Shown: piece by piece, positions 18,366 to 27,679 of the stretch | Layout of the letters: every line of letters starts with the position of its first letter | Position numbering within the stretch: the first letter of the stretch is position 1 | Origin: Phycisphaerales bacterium | GTDB lineage: Bacteria > Planctomycetota > Phycisphaerae > Phycisphaerales > UBA1924 | Assembly: GCA_029260345.1 (NCBI GenBank) | Contig: JAJDDK010000002.1 | Location: 372,001 to 436,000, forward strand | Reading direction: 5' to 3' | Length of the DNA: 64,000 nt | Translations under genes and position numbers: made by a program | Notes under the pieces: generated by a model | Told to the model about the DNA's origin: nothing | What the model saw: only the letters and a program-made list of their open reading frames with translations | Database searches by the model: none

Positions 18366-19334
18366 ATGAGTATTCCGCCGATTCAGACCGGACAGACAAG
18401 CCCGATAATCCGTGGGGCCGGAGATCAGGAATCCCGTCGCGTCGCCCATCAGCCGCAAGCCGCAGGTTCACCGGGCCTGAAAGCGGCCGCGGTGAGCACG
18501 AAGGACGTGTTCGAGCAGAGCGTGCCAGGCGCGGTTGATGCGCAAAAGAATGCGCAGCTTCGGCGCGTCGCCGCGCAACGTCAGGCGCCGGCGCCGGTGC
18601 AGGCCCAGCCATCGCAGACGCCGCTTCAGTTCACCGGCCAGATTGAACCGGGGACGGTCGGTATTCCCTTGCCGACCAATCCGCCAGCCACGCAACCGGA
18701 CTCAACGCCAGATCCGGTACCGCCGTCGCTCGTGCCGCCCCCGGCGCCGGATTCAACACAACCGGTTCCGAACACGCCGGATGAAGTGGAGCCGCAGGAT
18801 GAGCCGCTCGGGCCTCCGAAATCTGCGCTTGATCAGAATTTGGACCGGCTGAAAGCCGCGTTTGGTTTGACGAAGGGTCAGCGGGGGTTTGAGGCCAATC
18901 TCGATCTGAACGCTGATGGTGTGATCAACGGCGCAGACATTGCAAACCTGCTGGCGCAAAGCAACTCCAGTCAGCCCGTCCAGCCGGTCGAAGTGGCGCC
19001 CGCCAAACCTCAGGCCGTGACCGAAGGTGTGCTCAATGCGTTTGGACAGGCGGTGAAGGAGGGCGGTCCGAATAGTTCGTATGACCTGAACGGCGATGGC
19101 GTGATTGATGGCCGCGATCTGGCGCAGGCGCTGGCACAGGCACGAACTGCCGCGGCTGAAGCGAGCGATTCGGGCGAGACCAAGAACGGTCCAACGCTGG
19201 AAGCGCTCCTGTCCGCATTCGGGCGGACGACCGGTCAAAAGGGATTTTCCCACCAGGTTGATCTCAATGGAGATGGGGCGATCAACGGCGCCGATCTTGC
19301 ACAGTATCTCGCCGGTCTTCGCGACGATTCGTGA
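18366..19334 (+). CDS. Proline-rich protein with three EF-hand/dockerin-like repeats
   Basis: The 322-residue protein begins at an ATG with AAAGGA upstream. About 150 residues of Gln- and Pro-rich, apparently disordered sequence are followed by three calcium-loop repeats: DLNADGVINGADIANLL, DLNGDGVIDGRDLAQAL and DLNGDGAINGADLAQYL. Each repeat is preceded by a similar helix ending in AFG or AFGR. The loop residues D-x-N-x-D-G-x-I match dockerin type I and EF-hand calcium sites. Unlike the other dockerin-bearing proteins in the window there is no signal peptide. It is divergent from the M28 peptidase gene (89 bases). Function unknown; calcium binding is probable. Confidence 0.75.
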   Translation: MSIPPIQTGQTSPIIRGAGDQESRRVAHQPQAAGSPGLKAAAVSTKDVFEQSVPGAVDAQKNAQLRRVAAQRQAPAPVQAQPSQTPLQFTGQIEPGTVGIPLPTNPPATQPDSTPDPVPPSLVPPPAPDSTQPVPNTPDEVEPQDEPLGPPKSALDQNLDRLKAAFGLTKGQRGFEANLDLNADGVINGADIANLLAQSNSSQPVQPVEVAPAKPQAVTEGVLNAFGQAVKEGGPNSSYDLNGDGVIDGRDLAQALAQARTAAAEASDSGETKNGPTLEALLSAFGRTTGQKGFSHQVDLNGDGAINGADLAQYLAGLRDDS

Positions 19335-19384
19335 GCTCAATCGCGATTCGACGCCGACCGATGATGTTCTCAGGCCCGTCGTGA

Positions 19385-19415
19385 TTGACGGCGGGCCTGC
19401 ACGGAGTGCTAGGAT
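19385..19415 (+). promoter_or_regulatory. Candidate sigma-70 promoter for the nuclease-truD-HAD unit
   Basis: TTGACG at 19385-19390 is followed after 19 bases by TAGGAT at 19410-19415, with TGC directly ahead forming an extended -10 element. It lies 60 bases upstream of the nuclease gene, after a GC-rich inverted repeat that overlaps the -35 box. The spacer is two bases longer than ideal. Confidence 0.4.
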
Positions 19416-19475
19416 GAGGTCACCCGCGGCGACGATTCGTGCGTTCGAGAAGCGGGTCGCCTTTGGAGGCGGATC

Positions 19476-19886
19476 GTGATGACCGTGCAAATGGAGCTGT
19501 CGCGCATTCTGATACGCGAGCTCAACGACTACCAGTTGATTGAGCTGCGCGAGATGGATGGCGATCGCGCGTTTCCCATTGTGATCGGCTTGCCGGAAGC
19601 GCAAGCCATTGAGCGGCGCCTCAAAGGTGTCGAAATCAAACGACCTCAGACGCATGAATTGATGGCGAGCGTCATCGAGACACTCGGCGGGGAGCTGATG
19701 TCGATCACGATCAACGATCTCGCCGATCACACCTTCTTTGCGTCGCTGGATGTCCGGAAGGAAACCGGAGAGATTTTGCACATTGACGCCCGGCCGAGTG
19801 ACGCCATTGCGCTTGGCATTGCGCGAGATGTGCCCATCTACGTCGAAGAGCATGTCCTGGAAGGCGCTCTGGCGGACGATGATTGA
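19476..19886 (+). CDS. Bifunctional nuclease (BFN/DUF151) family protein
   Basis: The 136-residue protein matches the BFN fold: FPIVIGLPEAQAIERRL near the middle, THELMASVIETLG, and the C-terminal ARPSDAIALGIARDVPIYV segment. Plant and bacterial members are reported to have RNase and DNase activity, but most bacterial copies are uncharacterised. Translation begins at GTG 19476 or the immediately following ATG 19479, both served by GGAGG. The last codons overlap the start of truD by eight bases (ATGATTGA), so the pair is translationally coupled and may share an RNA-related role. Confidence 0.88.
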   Translation: MMTVQMELSRILIRELNDYQLIELREMDGDRAFPIVIGLPEAQAIERRLKGVEIKRPQTHELMASVIETLGGELMSITINDLADHTFFASLDVRKETGEILHIDARPSDAIALGIARDVPIYVEEHVLEGALADDD

Positions 19887-21168
19887 ATCGAACGGCGAAG
19901 CGAACGCTTCCTTGAATGATGAAGCGGCGACCGGCATCGGCGGCGTCATGAAGGCCGAAGCGGATGATTTTGTGGTTGAAGAGATTCCCGCCTATGAGCC
20001 GTGTGGCGAAGGCGAGCATTTGTACTTATTCATTGAGAAGCGCGGCGCCACGACGAGCCGCGTCGTTGAAGAACTGCGACGCACATTTCATGTCGGGCCA
20101 AAGCACGTCGGGCTTGCGGGACTAAAGGACCGGCAGGCGGTCACGCGGCAATGGTTTTCAATTCACGATCCCGCCCGCAAGATCAATGATCTGGAGGCGG
20201 CGGCAATGGAGTTGCCGTGGATGCGCGTGCTGGACGCCGTACGGCACGGGAACAAGCTGCGGCGCGGACATCTCCTTGGAAATCGGTTTCGCATTGCGGT
20301 GCGTGAGGTCAACGTTGGCGCCGCCCCGCGGGCGCTGCAAACCCTGCGAATGCTTGAATCAGCAGGAGCGCCGAATTTCTTTGGTGATCAGCGGTACGGC
20401 TCGCGCGGGAACAATCATCTGATCGGTCGGGCACTGGTGCTTGGACACTACAACGAGACCGTTGATCGATTGCTTGGCATGACTGAACCGGGTGATACGG
20501 ATCGTGTGGATGCGCCGGCACGGCGCCATTATCACGAGGAACAGTTTGAAGCGGCCATCGGCGCCATCGGACGCGGCGCCGCCGCGGAGCGCACGGCGCT
20601 GCATGCGCTCAAACGTGGCAGCCGTGGCGAGAAAGTCCTGCGATCCATTAATGTGAGGGATCGCGAGTTCTGGGTCTCCGCATTTCAATCCGCAATCTTT
20701 GACGATGTCCTGCGTGAACGCCTCGATGCGGGTGAGCTGGCGACGCTCCGAGAAGGAGACGTCGCATTTAAGCATGGCAATGGCTCGCTCTTCGATGTGC
20801 GCATTGATGACTTGAATGACGAACTTGCGGCACGACTCGACGCATTTGAAATCAGTCCGTCGGGCCCGCTTTGGGGGCCAGCGATGAAATTGGCGGGCGG
20901 CGCCGTGGGGGAGCAGGAGTTGCGTGCACTGGAGCGGACGGGCGTGGATGTCGCCGCCCTCGATTCTTTTTCGCTCGCATGGAAGGAACGCGGGCTTGGA
21001 TCACGCCGGTCGTTGCGAATGCCGGTTCAGAATGTTGGAATCGAGGCGGGCGCCGATGAGCGCGGTGAGCACATCACCTGTATCTTCGACTTGCCCGCCG
21101 GTTCATTCGCGACAGTCGTGATGACGCGCGTGATGACCGGCGCCTGGGAAATGCCGACGCGGTGGTGA
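19879..21168 (+). CDS. truD: tRNA pseudouridine(13) synthase TruD
   Basis: TruD isomerises U13 in tRNA-Glu and related tRNAs. The 429-residue protein has the N-terminal EADDFVVEEIPAY motif, the catalytic GLKDRQAVTRQ loop with Asp84, and the NFFGDQRYGSRG motif; the TRUD insertion domain follows. The ATG at 19879 overlaps the BFN stop codon; the longer upstream frame only shadows the BFN gene. The stop is one base before the HAD gene start, making a tight three-gene unit. Confidence 0.93.
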   Translation: MIESNGEANASLNDEAATGIGGVMKAEADDFVVEEIPAYEPCGEGEHLYLFIEKRGATTSRVVEELRRTFHVGPKHVGLAGLKDRQAVTRQWFSIHDPARKINDLEAAAMELPWMRVLDAVRHGNKLRRGHLLGNRFRIAVREVNVGAAPRALQTLRMLESAGAPNFFGDQRYGSRGNNHLIGRALVLGHYNETVDRLLGMTEPGDTDRVDAPARRHYHEEQFEAAIGAIGRGAAAERTALHALKRGSRGEKVLRSINVRDREFWVSAFQSAIFDDVLRERLDAGELATLREGDVAFKHGNGSLFDVRIDDLNDELAARLDAFEISPSGPLWGPAMKLAGGAVGEQELRALERTGVDVAALDSFSLAWKERGLGSRRSLRMPVQNVGIEAGADERGEHITCIFDLPAGSFATVVMTRVMTGAWEMPTRW

Positions 21169-21169
21169 A

Positions 21170-21802
21170 ATGACAGAATCACAAGAGCGACTCATTTGTT
21201 TTGATCTAGGTGGCGTGCTCATCCAGATCTGCCGCAGCTGGGAGGAAGGTTGCCAAGCGGCCGGTCTCGAAGCGGACCGTGGCTGGGCGCCGTCCATGTC
21301 CGGCGGGCGACACCATGAGATCGTTTGGAATTACACGACTGGTGTGATTGAGACGGAAGCGTTCTTTGTTGAGCTCGAAAGCCTTGCGCAGGGAATGTAC
21401 TCCGCGGATGATTTCCGGCGCATTCATCGTGCGTGGACCCGTGATGAATACCCAGGCGTGACGCCGCTCCTGCACGAGTTGCGGGACGCGGGACGCCGGC
21501 TTGCATGTTTGAGCAACACGAATGCGGCTCACTGGGATGTGCTGCTCGAGCAGCCGGCGATGAAGGTGTTGCATGATCGGCATGCGTCGCACCTCATCGG
21601 TCATGCCAAGCCAGACGACCGGATTTACGAGTGGTTCAGTACGACGATGCGAATGGCGCCGTGGGACATCGTGTTTTTTGATGATCTTCAAGAAAACGTG
21701 CAGGTCGCGAAGCGACTTGGCTGGGACGCCGTTCAGATCGACCACATGGGTGACACGACGGCGCAGATTCGCTCCGCGCTGCGTGCGCGGTCGCTGCTCT
21801 GA
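21170..21802 (+). CDS. HAD-superfamily hydrolase, YihX-like phosphatase
   Basis: The 210-residue protein has HAD motif I as CFDLGGVLI, motif II as CLSNTNAAHW, the lysine motif in GHAKPDDRIY and motif IV as FFDDLQENVQVA. A helical cap lies between motifs I and II. The DLGGV form of motif I, rather than DxDGT, occurs in the YihX/alpha-glucose-1-phosphatase and epoxide-hydrolase-like group, so a sugar phosphate substrate is plausible. It begins one base after the truD stop. It ends six bases before the convergent secreted-protein gene. Confidence 0.85.
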   Translation: MTESQERLICFDLGGVLIQICRSWEEGCQAAGLEADRGWAPSMSGGRHHEIVWNYTTGVIETEAFFVELESLAQGMYSADDFRRIHRAWTRDEYPGVTPLLHELRDAGRRLACLSNTNAAHWDVLLEQPAMKVLHDRHASHLIGHAKPDDRIYEWFSTTMRMAPWDIVFFDDLQENVQVAKRLGWDAVQIDHMGDTTAQIRSALRARSLL

Positions 21803-21808
21803 GAGTGC

Positions 21809-24490
21809 TTATTCGATGCGTGTGCGTCGAGTGAGTCGTCCAAGCCCGCTGCTCTCGATGATGCCGACTTGAACGTCCGCATCTTGCAGATCCTGAAGCG
21901 CATGTCGAAAGACAAAGCTGCGCACTGCGGCGCCGCGCGGCGGCAGGTTTGAAATTGGCGCCTGTTGGCGTTTGGCGCCGGGCGCCTGTGCAAACGCCAT
22001 CAGCGTCGTTGGCTCTTCACCGGTGTTAATGACGAGCAACGTGACGATCACACTGTCGCCCCCGGCTTCGCGCCGCACCTGATAGCTCGGAATGAGTTCA
22101 ATTCCGGTCAGGCTGAGTTCAATCGGCGCATCGACGGTGATGGTCGGATAGCGTTCGGTGGCGACCAATCGGGTTCGAGCGCGAATCGTGTGTTCCCCGG
22201 CTTCTTCCGCGAGTCCAAATGCCGTCTCAATGGGAAAACGTGATTCTTCACCGGGAGCAATCGTGAATGAGATCGTCTGTGGGGTGAAAGACCACGACGA
22301 CGGCGCCACGATTTGAAGATCACCGCTGATCGCCACCGGCCACGGATTCGCGACGACGAGTTCGAGTGCGTGGCGCTCCGCCGTGGATTCAATATGACCC
22401 GGATCCACGCGGAACCCGGCGCGGAACCGAGCAAGTTCTGCGTCCACGCCTTCGATGATGAGCGGCGACTCGGAAATGCTGATTTTGTGTACGCCTTCGG
22501 AAAACGGCGCTGCGTGTGAATTTCCGAAGATGTCGAACGCCGTGACTTCGTCCGGCCCAAGATAAGCGCGAAGTTCGGCTTGGTTGGGCTGGGCCCACTC
22601 GTTCCAGAGGATAATGGCGCCGCCTGCATCACCATCAAGCACGAGCGCAACAACGCCGTCGGTGATGGGCAATTCACCGACGATGCGGCGCCCGCGCAAG
22701 TGTTCTCCCATGCGGCTCCAGACGGCGAACTCGGGAGTCGGGCGTGCCAAGGTGTTTCCGTGGCGCACGGTCCGCCAAGTCCACGGCTGCGCCATCGCGA
22801 TTCGATGCGGATTCGCCTGCCAGGCGCGCACCATGCGTTTGGAGAAATCGATGGCGGCGGATTTGCGATCGGTGTGCTGATCGGAAAGCGGTTCAATAAC
22901 GACAGTCAGTTCCTTGACACCGTCCCACGTGGGTGCGAGGTCCACGATTGACTCCGGTCGCATCGTTGCCGGCCAGTTGATGGAGACGCCGACCGCGTCC
23001 AGCGCGGCAGGCGCTTCGACTTCTGCGAGCCACGGAAGAGTGGGGACCGGATTGAGGACTCCATCAGTCAGTGGCTTTGAGGCAGTGACAAACTGTTCGG
23101 CAATATCGAGGGGGTCTCGAAGGTCGATGTCTTCGAGATCGCCGACGCGCCATCGGCGGACGCGCTGCCCGAATCGAGTGAGGGCTTCATCAAGCCACGG
23201 TGACCAGACTTTTCGCCCGGAGGAAAGTGCATCAAGCACTTCGTCATCGCCGATTCGCAGTTCCGCCGCGAGATCAGCCGGCGCAGATTCAAGCGCGAGC
23301 GTGACGTTGAATTGACGCGCCAGCAGTTGCTCAAGGAGATAGGTGAGTTGTGGGATCGATTCACTAACGCTTGCCTTGCTGGAGCCTTTTATCCAAAAAG
23401 GAACATCAACAGCGCCGGCGCCGAGGCCATCGAGCAAATCAAGCAGAACCTTTTGCGGCACATTCAATCCGTCCTGCAGCGCGATGCTTTGCCGCGGCCG
23501 GCCGTGAAGGTTTGCCGGTGTCGGAATCCAAACGAAATCAAGTGACTCCTCGGCCAACGGATCGCCATTGCTGGCGACGTTGAGCTGGACCGTCCACCAT
23601 CCGAACTCCGGTGGCACAGGCTCCCAGCGGATTGAAGCGCCGGGTCGCACATCCTCGACGTGATGTGCATCCCGCACGTTTCCGTCGATATCGATCAGTT
23701 GCATCGTCGCCGTGAGATGATCGCCCACGACGTCGTCAACGATTCCGGTGATCAGTGGCGTCGTCCCAGCATCGATGACGCTCGAGTCGTGCTGCGTTCG
23801 GAGCGACAGCACCGGAACAATGCGCACCGTGACATCGTCAAACCACGCGGCGCCCGAAATGTCTTCAGCGCGATCAACAAGATCACTTCCTACGGTGGAT
23901 TCCAGTTCCGGTGGAAACGCTGACTGCTGGAGCAGCTCTAGCTGGATCGTAAGCCAAGCGGCTTTTGGAAACGTGCCGGGAATCTGAACTTTGACGTGCG
24001 TCCAGTCGCTCAACGGTCCGAGCAGGGCGGTCGATTGTTCAGATTCAGGAATCGGCGTGAGCGTCGCATCGCACAATTGGGCGACAAGCCGCGCTCGCGC
24101 GTATTTCAGTGGAGTCGTCCGCACCATGGCGGAAATCTCGTAGTCCCCGCCGGGAATGACCGGAAGCACACCGGGAACAAATTCGAGCGCCGTGCTGCCG
24201 CCTTGTGTCGGAAGTTTGAGTGAGGCGCTTCCGGAATGGGAGATCGTCAAATCGAACGCGGCGTGATTCCACGGCGGAAAACCGGGGCGATGGCGGATGG
24301 GCGCATCGTCTTGGGCACGGACCCAGTGCATTGGCACCGGATCGCCGTGGATCGCTTGTTCTTCAAAGTCAAAGACGCGAACGATGCGCTTGGCCGCTGA
24401 GGGTTTCTGAATGTTCTGGGCGTGCGCTGGCGCGACGAGAAAACCGGCGATTGCGATCACGAGGGCGCACCATGACAGCAGGCGATTCAT
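21809..24490 (-). CDS. Large secreted protein of unknown function with Ig-like C-terminal domains
   Basis: The 893-residue product has a clear signal peptide (LLSWCALVIAIAGFLVAPAHA, cut before QNIQ). A jelly-roll-like N-terminal region follows (FDFEEQAIHGDPVPMHW, later AAWFDDVTVRI). It resembles carbohydrate-binding folds in which such AWFDDV segments recur. A central region with alternating helices and strands could be a TIM-barrel glycosidase, and the last 200 residues look like two beta-sandwich NEW3/Ig-like domains. No catalytic signature is certain. It starts 60 bases after the M14 peptidase stop on the same strand, so the two secreted proteins are probably co-expressed. Confidence 0.75.
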   Translation of the reverse strand: MNRLLSWCALVIAIAGFLVAPAHAQNIQKPSAAKRIVRVFDFEEQAIHGDPVPMHWVRAQDDAPIRHRPGFPPWNHAAFDLTISHSGSASLKLPTQGGSTALEFVPGVLPVIPGGDYEISAMVRTTPLKYARARLVAQLCDATLTPIPESEQSTALLGPLSDWTHVKVQIPGTFPKAAWLTIQLELLQQSAFPPELESTVGSDLVDRAEDISGAAWFDDVTVRIVPVLSLRTQHDSSVIDAGTTPLITGIVDDVVGDHLTATMQLIDIDGNVRDAHHVEDVRPGASIRWEPVPPEFGWWTVQLNVASNGDPLAEESLDFVWIPTPANLHGRPRQSIALQDGLNVPQKVLLDLLDGLGAGAVDVPFWIKGSSKASVSESIPQLTYLLEQLLARQFNVTLALESAPADLAAELRIGDDEVLDALSSGRKVWSPWLDEALTRFGQRVRRWRVGDLEDIDLRDPLDIAEQFVTASKPLTDGVLNPVPTLPWLAEVEAPAALDAVGVSINWPATMRPESIVDLAPTWDGVKELTVVIEPLSDQHTDRKSAAIDFSKRMVRAWQANPHRIAMAQPWTWRTVRHGNTLARPTPEFAVWSRMGEHLRGRRIVGELPITDGVVALVLDGDAGGAIILWNEWAQPNQAELRAYLGPDEVTAFDIFGNSHAAPFSEGVHKISISESPLIIEGVDAELARFRAGFRVDPGHIESTAERHALELVVANPWPVAISGDLQIVAPSSWSFTPQTISFTIAPGEESRFPIETAFGLAEEAGEHTIRARTRLVATERYPTITVDAPIELSLTGIELIPSYQVRREAGGDSVIVTLLVINTGEEPTTLMAFAQAPGAKRQQAPISNLPPRGAAVRSFVFRHALQDLQDADVQVGIIESSGLGRLTRRTRIE

Positions 24491-24550
24491 GCCCTCTGTA
24501 TCGGCGGATTGCGCTGGAGCGCTGTATTTCGAGGACGGCGTTTCGGTGGC

Positions 24551-27493
24551 TCAGGGCTGAATGATGTGAGATTGTGCGAACCCGGGCCCAAAGACCACGG
24601 CGTTCAGAAAAAGCCTCGTTGTGCCCATGGCGGCGCCGCGGAATGTCGGCGGAGAAGCGAAGAGCACCACCTGTCCGCGACCATGTCGTTCGGTGGTGGC
24701 GTACGCGGCATTCGCAAGCCGATGGGCGGCTTCCGGCCAGACGAGGCCGCTCATGCGAAGCCGCATTTCCTGTCCGGCAGGGATCGGGGCCCAACCAGAC
24801 CACGAAATTTCATCGTCTTCTAGTTCGACGCCGCGCGGGAGCGGGAGATACGTCCCAATCCGAACGGCGGCGTTGGCGTTGTCTTTCACCATCAGAATGG
24901 GGTCGTCTCCGATGAAGACGGCCATGTTTTGATCGGCGCCGCAGGTGAGCCAGCTCCGGTCGTCAGTGCGTGCGGTGACAAAGGCGCCTTGGGGCATGAA
25001 GAGTGACTGCCATTCGTCGAGTCGCTTGAGTTCATCCTTGTCGCTGACCGGTGGTTCAAAATCAGCCAGCGGCGCTTTGATGGGGCTGTCTGGTGAGTTC
25101 GACCACACGATGGCGGGGTCCACGCGTTCATGGCGCCCAAGCCATTCGCGTAAAATGGCGAGGCGGTAGGAGTCAAGATCTTCGAGCACATCCGGGAGTT
25201 CACGAACACTGGAGAGACCTGATGACTCGGTTGCGAGGCGCGCTGCCGCGCGCCCGGCAGCGATAAGTGTTCCGCCGGATTCAACCCATTCGTTCAGTCG
25301 TTTCAGCGCATTTTCGTCAAGCGCATTGCCCCAAAGTTCTGGGACAATCACGACGTTGTAGCGTCGCAGATCTGCGTAATTCAGGTCGTTGATGTCAAGC
25401 AGCGTGGAGCGAACGCCGAGTCGTTGATCGATGTTGAACCAGATGGCGCCAACATCGTTCGGGCTGGTCGAGCCGCGTGCGAGGATGGCGATGCTGGGGC
25501 GATTCAGCAGAACGAAATGTTCGCCGCCGAGGTCCGGCTCATCGCCCGTGGCGAATCCTGATTCGATTCCCATGGCACGCACGCCGACTTCGTTGCAAAC
25601 AGCGTGAAGCACGCCAACGAGATCGCCTTGGTAATTCCGGTTGTCTGTTCGTGTGACGACAATGGAGCCGCGCGCGTAGTTGAAGCCATCGAAGTTTGTG
25701 GAGCGGTCAGCAAGGCGCACTTGCACGCCACGATCCATCAGCCGTGCGGCCGCGACGACGGATGCGTCGTCAGCGCCATCGATAATGAAGCCGACCGTCG
25801 AATCCGGATTTTCAACACCGGAACTGGCAAAGGCGGCGCCGGAATACGGTTCGAGGTTTCCGGGAAGTCCGGTGGCGAGCATGTACGCATCCACATCGTT
25901 CATCATGGTGAGGTTCCATGCGGTCGTGTCGTACATGCGCGAGCGGCCGAAGCGCAGCAATTCGCGTCGTTCCTCTTGAAGGAACTCGGTGGACATGCGA
26001 GGGTCGAATTCGAGCAGCGCTCGGACCAGCGGCCCGTCTGGCTGAGAGGCAGCGATGATCACTGTGCCGGCAGGAATCGTGCGCCGTTCGTGCGTTTGTC
26101 CAAGCTGATCGATCACGCCGTCGGCGACAAAGCCGCGGGTGGCGACGTGCATTTCCACGCCTTGCAATTCGAGCAGATCAAGCAAATTCTGGCGGCGTGT
26201 GTTGTTTTCCGATGGGAGGATCAAGTAGACACGATTGGCTTCGTGCTCGCCGCCGCGCAGGTTGTATTGCCGTTCGTTCAAGAATTGTTTGAGCAGCAAC
26301 TCTCGATGTTTCTCAAGGGTCTTGATATTGGCCATTGAACTGACCACCTGATGGTGCACCGCTTCTCGATACGTCATCACACGGTCTTCAGGGCGCTTCA
26401 CTCCATCTTGCGAGAGACCGGCTTGCTCGTACAGAATGCCGACGGCGCCGCGAAGGGAGGCCCATGCATCGGAATAGCCGGGGTACCAGTTGTCGTTCCA
26501 TTCGCCGGTGTAGTAGCGCCAGCCAAACTGATCGAACGCCGCGGCTTGATCTTTGGCAAACTCACCATTCCAGGCGCGACGACGCGCCGGGTGGAACGGG
26601 TTGACCGGATCGCGCGGCGGAGAGAACAGATACGTGTCCTGCGGCCCCATTTCGTGGGCATCGACAAAGAGCAGCGGGCGCCACTCGCCAACGGCCTTGA
26701 TGCGTCCTCGCGTTTCCGGATGCACACCGAAGATCCAGTCGCGATTCAGGTCGAACATGTAGTGATTGCCGCGACCTGCGGGCCAGTAGCCGGTGTGCAG
26801 GAGCGACTGGTCATCGACGTTCGGGTTGGCGCCGCGATGTTCGGCGATCTGCTGCAAGTATCGATCGCGCCCGTCAGGGTTCATCATGGGGTCGATGATG
26901 ATGAGCGTGTCATTGAGCAATTCATCGATCGCTTCACCAGTGGACGCGACCAGGTAATACGCGACTGCAAGTGATGCATCCGAGCCGGACGTCTCATCAC
27001 CGTGAATGGAGTAGCCGAGCCATGCGACAGCGGGAAGTGATTCGAGAAGGCGGTCGCCTTCGCCTTCGTCGAGCGTGCGCGGATCCGCGAGTTTGTTCAT
27101 TCCGGCTTTGATATCGTCCAGCCGCGCAATGTTCTGCGGCGATGAGATCACCATGTAGTAGAGCGGGCGCCCTTCGTACGTCGTGGCGTACTGGAAGAGC
27201 TGCGCTCGGTCGCTCGCTTCGGCCCAGGCCTTGAAGCACGCTTCGATTTCGGCGTGCTTGGCGGCGCGATCGCCGACCTCAAAACCAAGGATGGATTCGG
27301 GCGTTGGGATGGCGTCGTCAAATTCGGTGTCAGGGAAAAACGCTTGCGCGTAGACCAGATCGGGAATCGGCTGGGGAAGGGGGGCGATGTCGGACGGAGC
27401 GAGTGGGCCGGCCGCTTTGGGTTGCCCTATGGCCACGGCGGCGAAACCCATGGTCAGGCACGCGGTGAATCCGAGAAACAGACGGTGAGTCAT
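24551..27493 (-). CDS. Secreted M14 family zinc carboxypeptidase
   Basis: The 980-residue protein starts at ATG 27493, with AGGAG upstream and a signal peptide ending at VAIGQ. Zinc ligands are His164 and Glu167 in SIHGDETSG and His280 in FVDAHEMGPQ. The substrate Arg/Asn region NPDGRDRY and a candidate catalytic Glu in GILYEQAGLS are present. The 400-residue catalytic part is followed by about 550 residues containing a glutamine-amidotransferase-like segment (YNVVIVPELWG, ESGGTLIAAGRAA) of the kind found in large Bacteroidota and Planctomycetota M14 proteins. A general role in extracellular protein degradation is likely. Confidence 0.88.
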   Translation of the reverse strand: MTHRLFLGFTACLTMGFAAVAIGQPKAAGPLAPSDIAPLPQPIPDLVYAQAFFPDTEFDDAIPTPESILGFEVGDRAAKHAEIEACFKAWAEASDRAQLFQYATTYEGRPLYYMVISSPQNIARLDDIKAGMNKLADPRTLDEGEGDRLLESLPAVAWLGYSIHGDETSGSDASLAVAYYLVASTGEAIDELLNDTLIIIDPMMNPDGRDRYLQQIAEHRGANPNVDDQSLLHTGYWPAGRGNHYMFDLNRDWIFGVHPETRGRIKAVGEWRPLLFVDAHEMGPQDTYLFSPPRDPVNPFHPARRRAWNGEFAKDQAAAFDQFGWRYYTGEWNDNWYPGYSDAWASLRGAVGILYEQAGLSQDGVKRPEDRVMTYREAVHHQVVSSMANIKTLEKHRELLLKQFLNERQYNLRGGEHEANRVYLILPSENNTRRQNLLDLLELQGVEMHVATRGFVADGVIDQLGQTHERRTIPAGTVIIAASQPDGPLVRALLEFDPRMSTEFLQEERRELLRFGRSRMYDTTAWNLTMMNDVDAYMLATGLPGNLEPYSGAAFASSGVENPDSTVGFIIDGADDASVVAAARLMDRGVQVRLADRSTNFDGFNYARGSIVVTRTDNRNYQGDLVGVLHAVCNEVGVRAMGIESGFATGDEPDLGGEHFVLLNRPSIAILARGSTSPNDVGAIWFNIDQRLGVRSTLLDINDLNYADLRRYNVVIVPELWGNALDENALKRLNEWVESGGTLIAAGRAAARLATESSGLSSVRELPDVLEDLDSYRLAILREWLGRHERVDPAIVWSNSPDSPIKAPLADFEPPVSDKDELKRLDEWQSLFMPQGAFVTARTDDRSWLTCGADQNMAVFIGDDPILMVKDNANAAVRIGTYLPLPRGVELEDDEISWSGWAPIPAGQEMRLRMSGLVWPEAAHRLANAAYATTERHGRGQVVLFASPPTFRGAAMGTTRLFLNAVVFGPGFAQSHIIQP

Positions 27494-27679
27494 TGGAGAA
27501 TCGCTCCTGAATTGCGAAATGCTTGGCGCCGGCGTGAGCCGCCAGTGTGCGTCAGTGTCTGCGAGTCCGTACCGCTGAGCAAGGCGAGGTGTTCGCAGCT
27601 TTGTCCGGCGGATTCCTCTCGGATAGCCTTTGCAGGCTTGGGATGACTTTTGCACTGACGCCGACTGGAGACCGCATCG

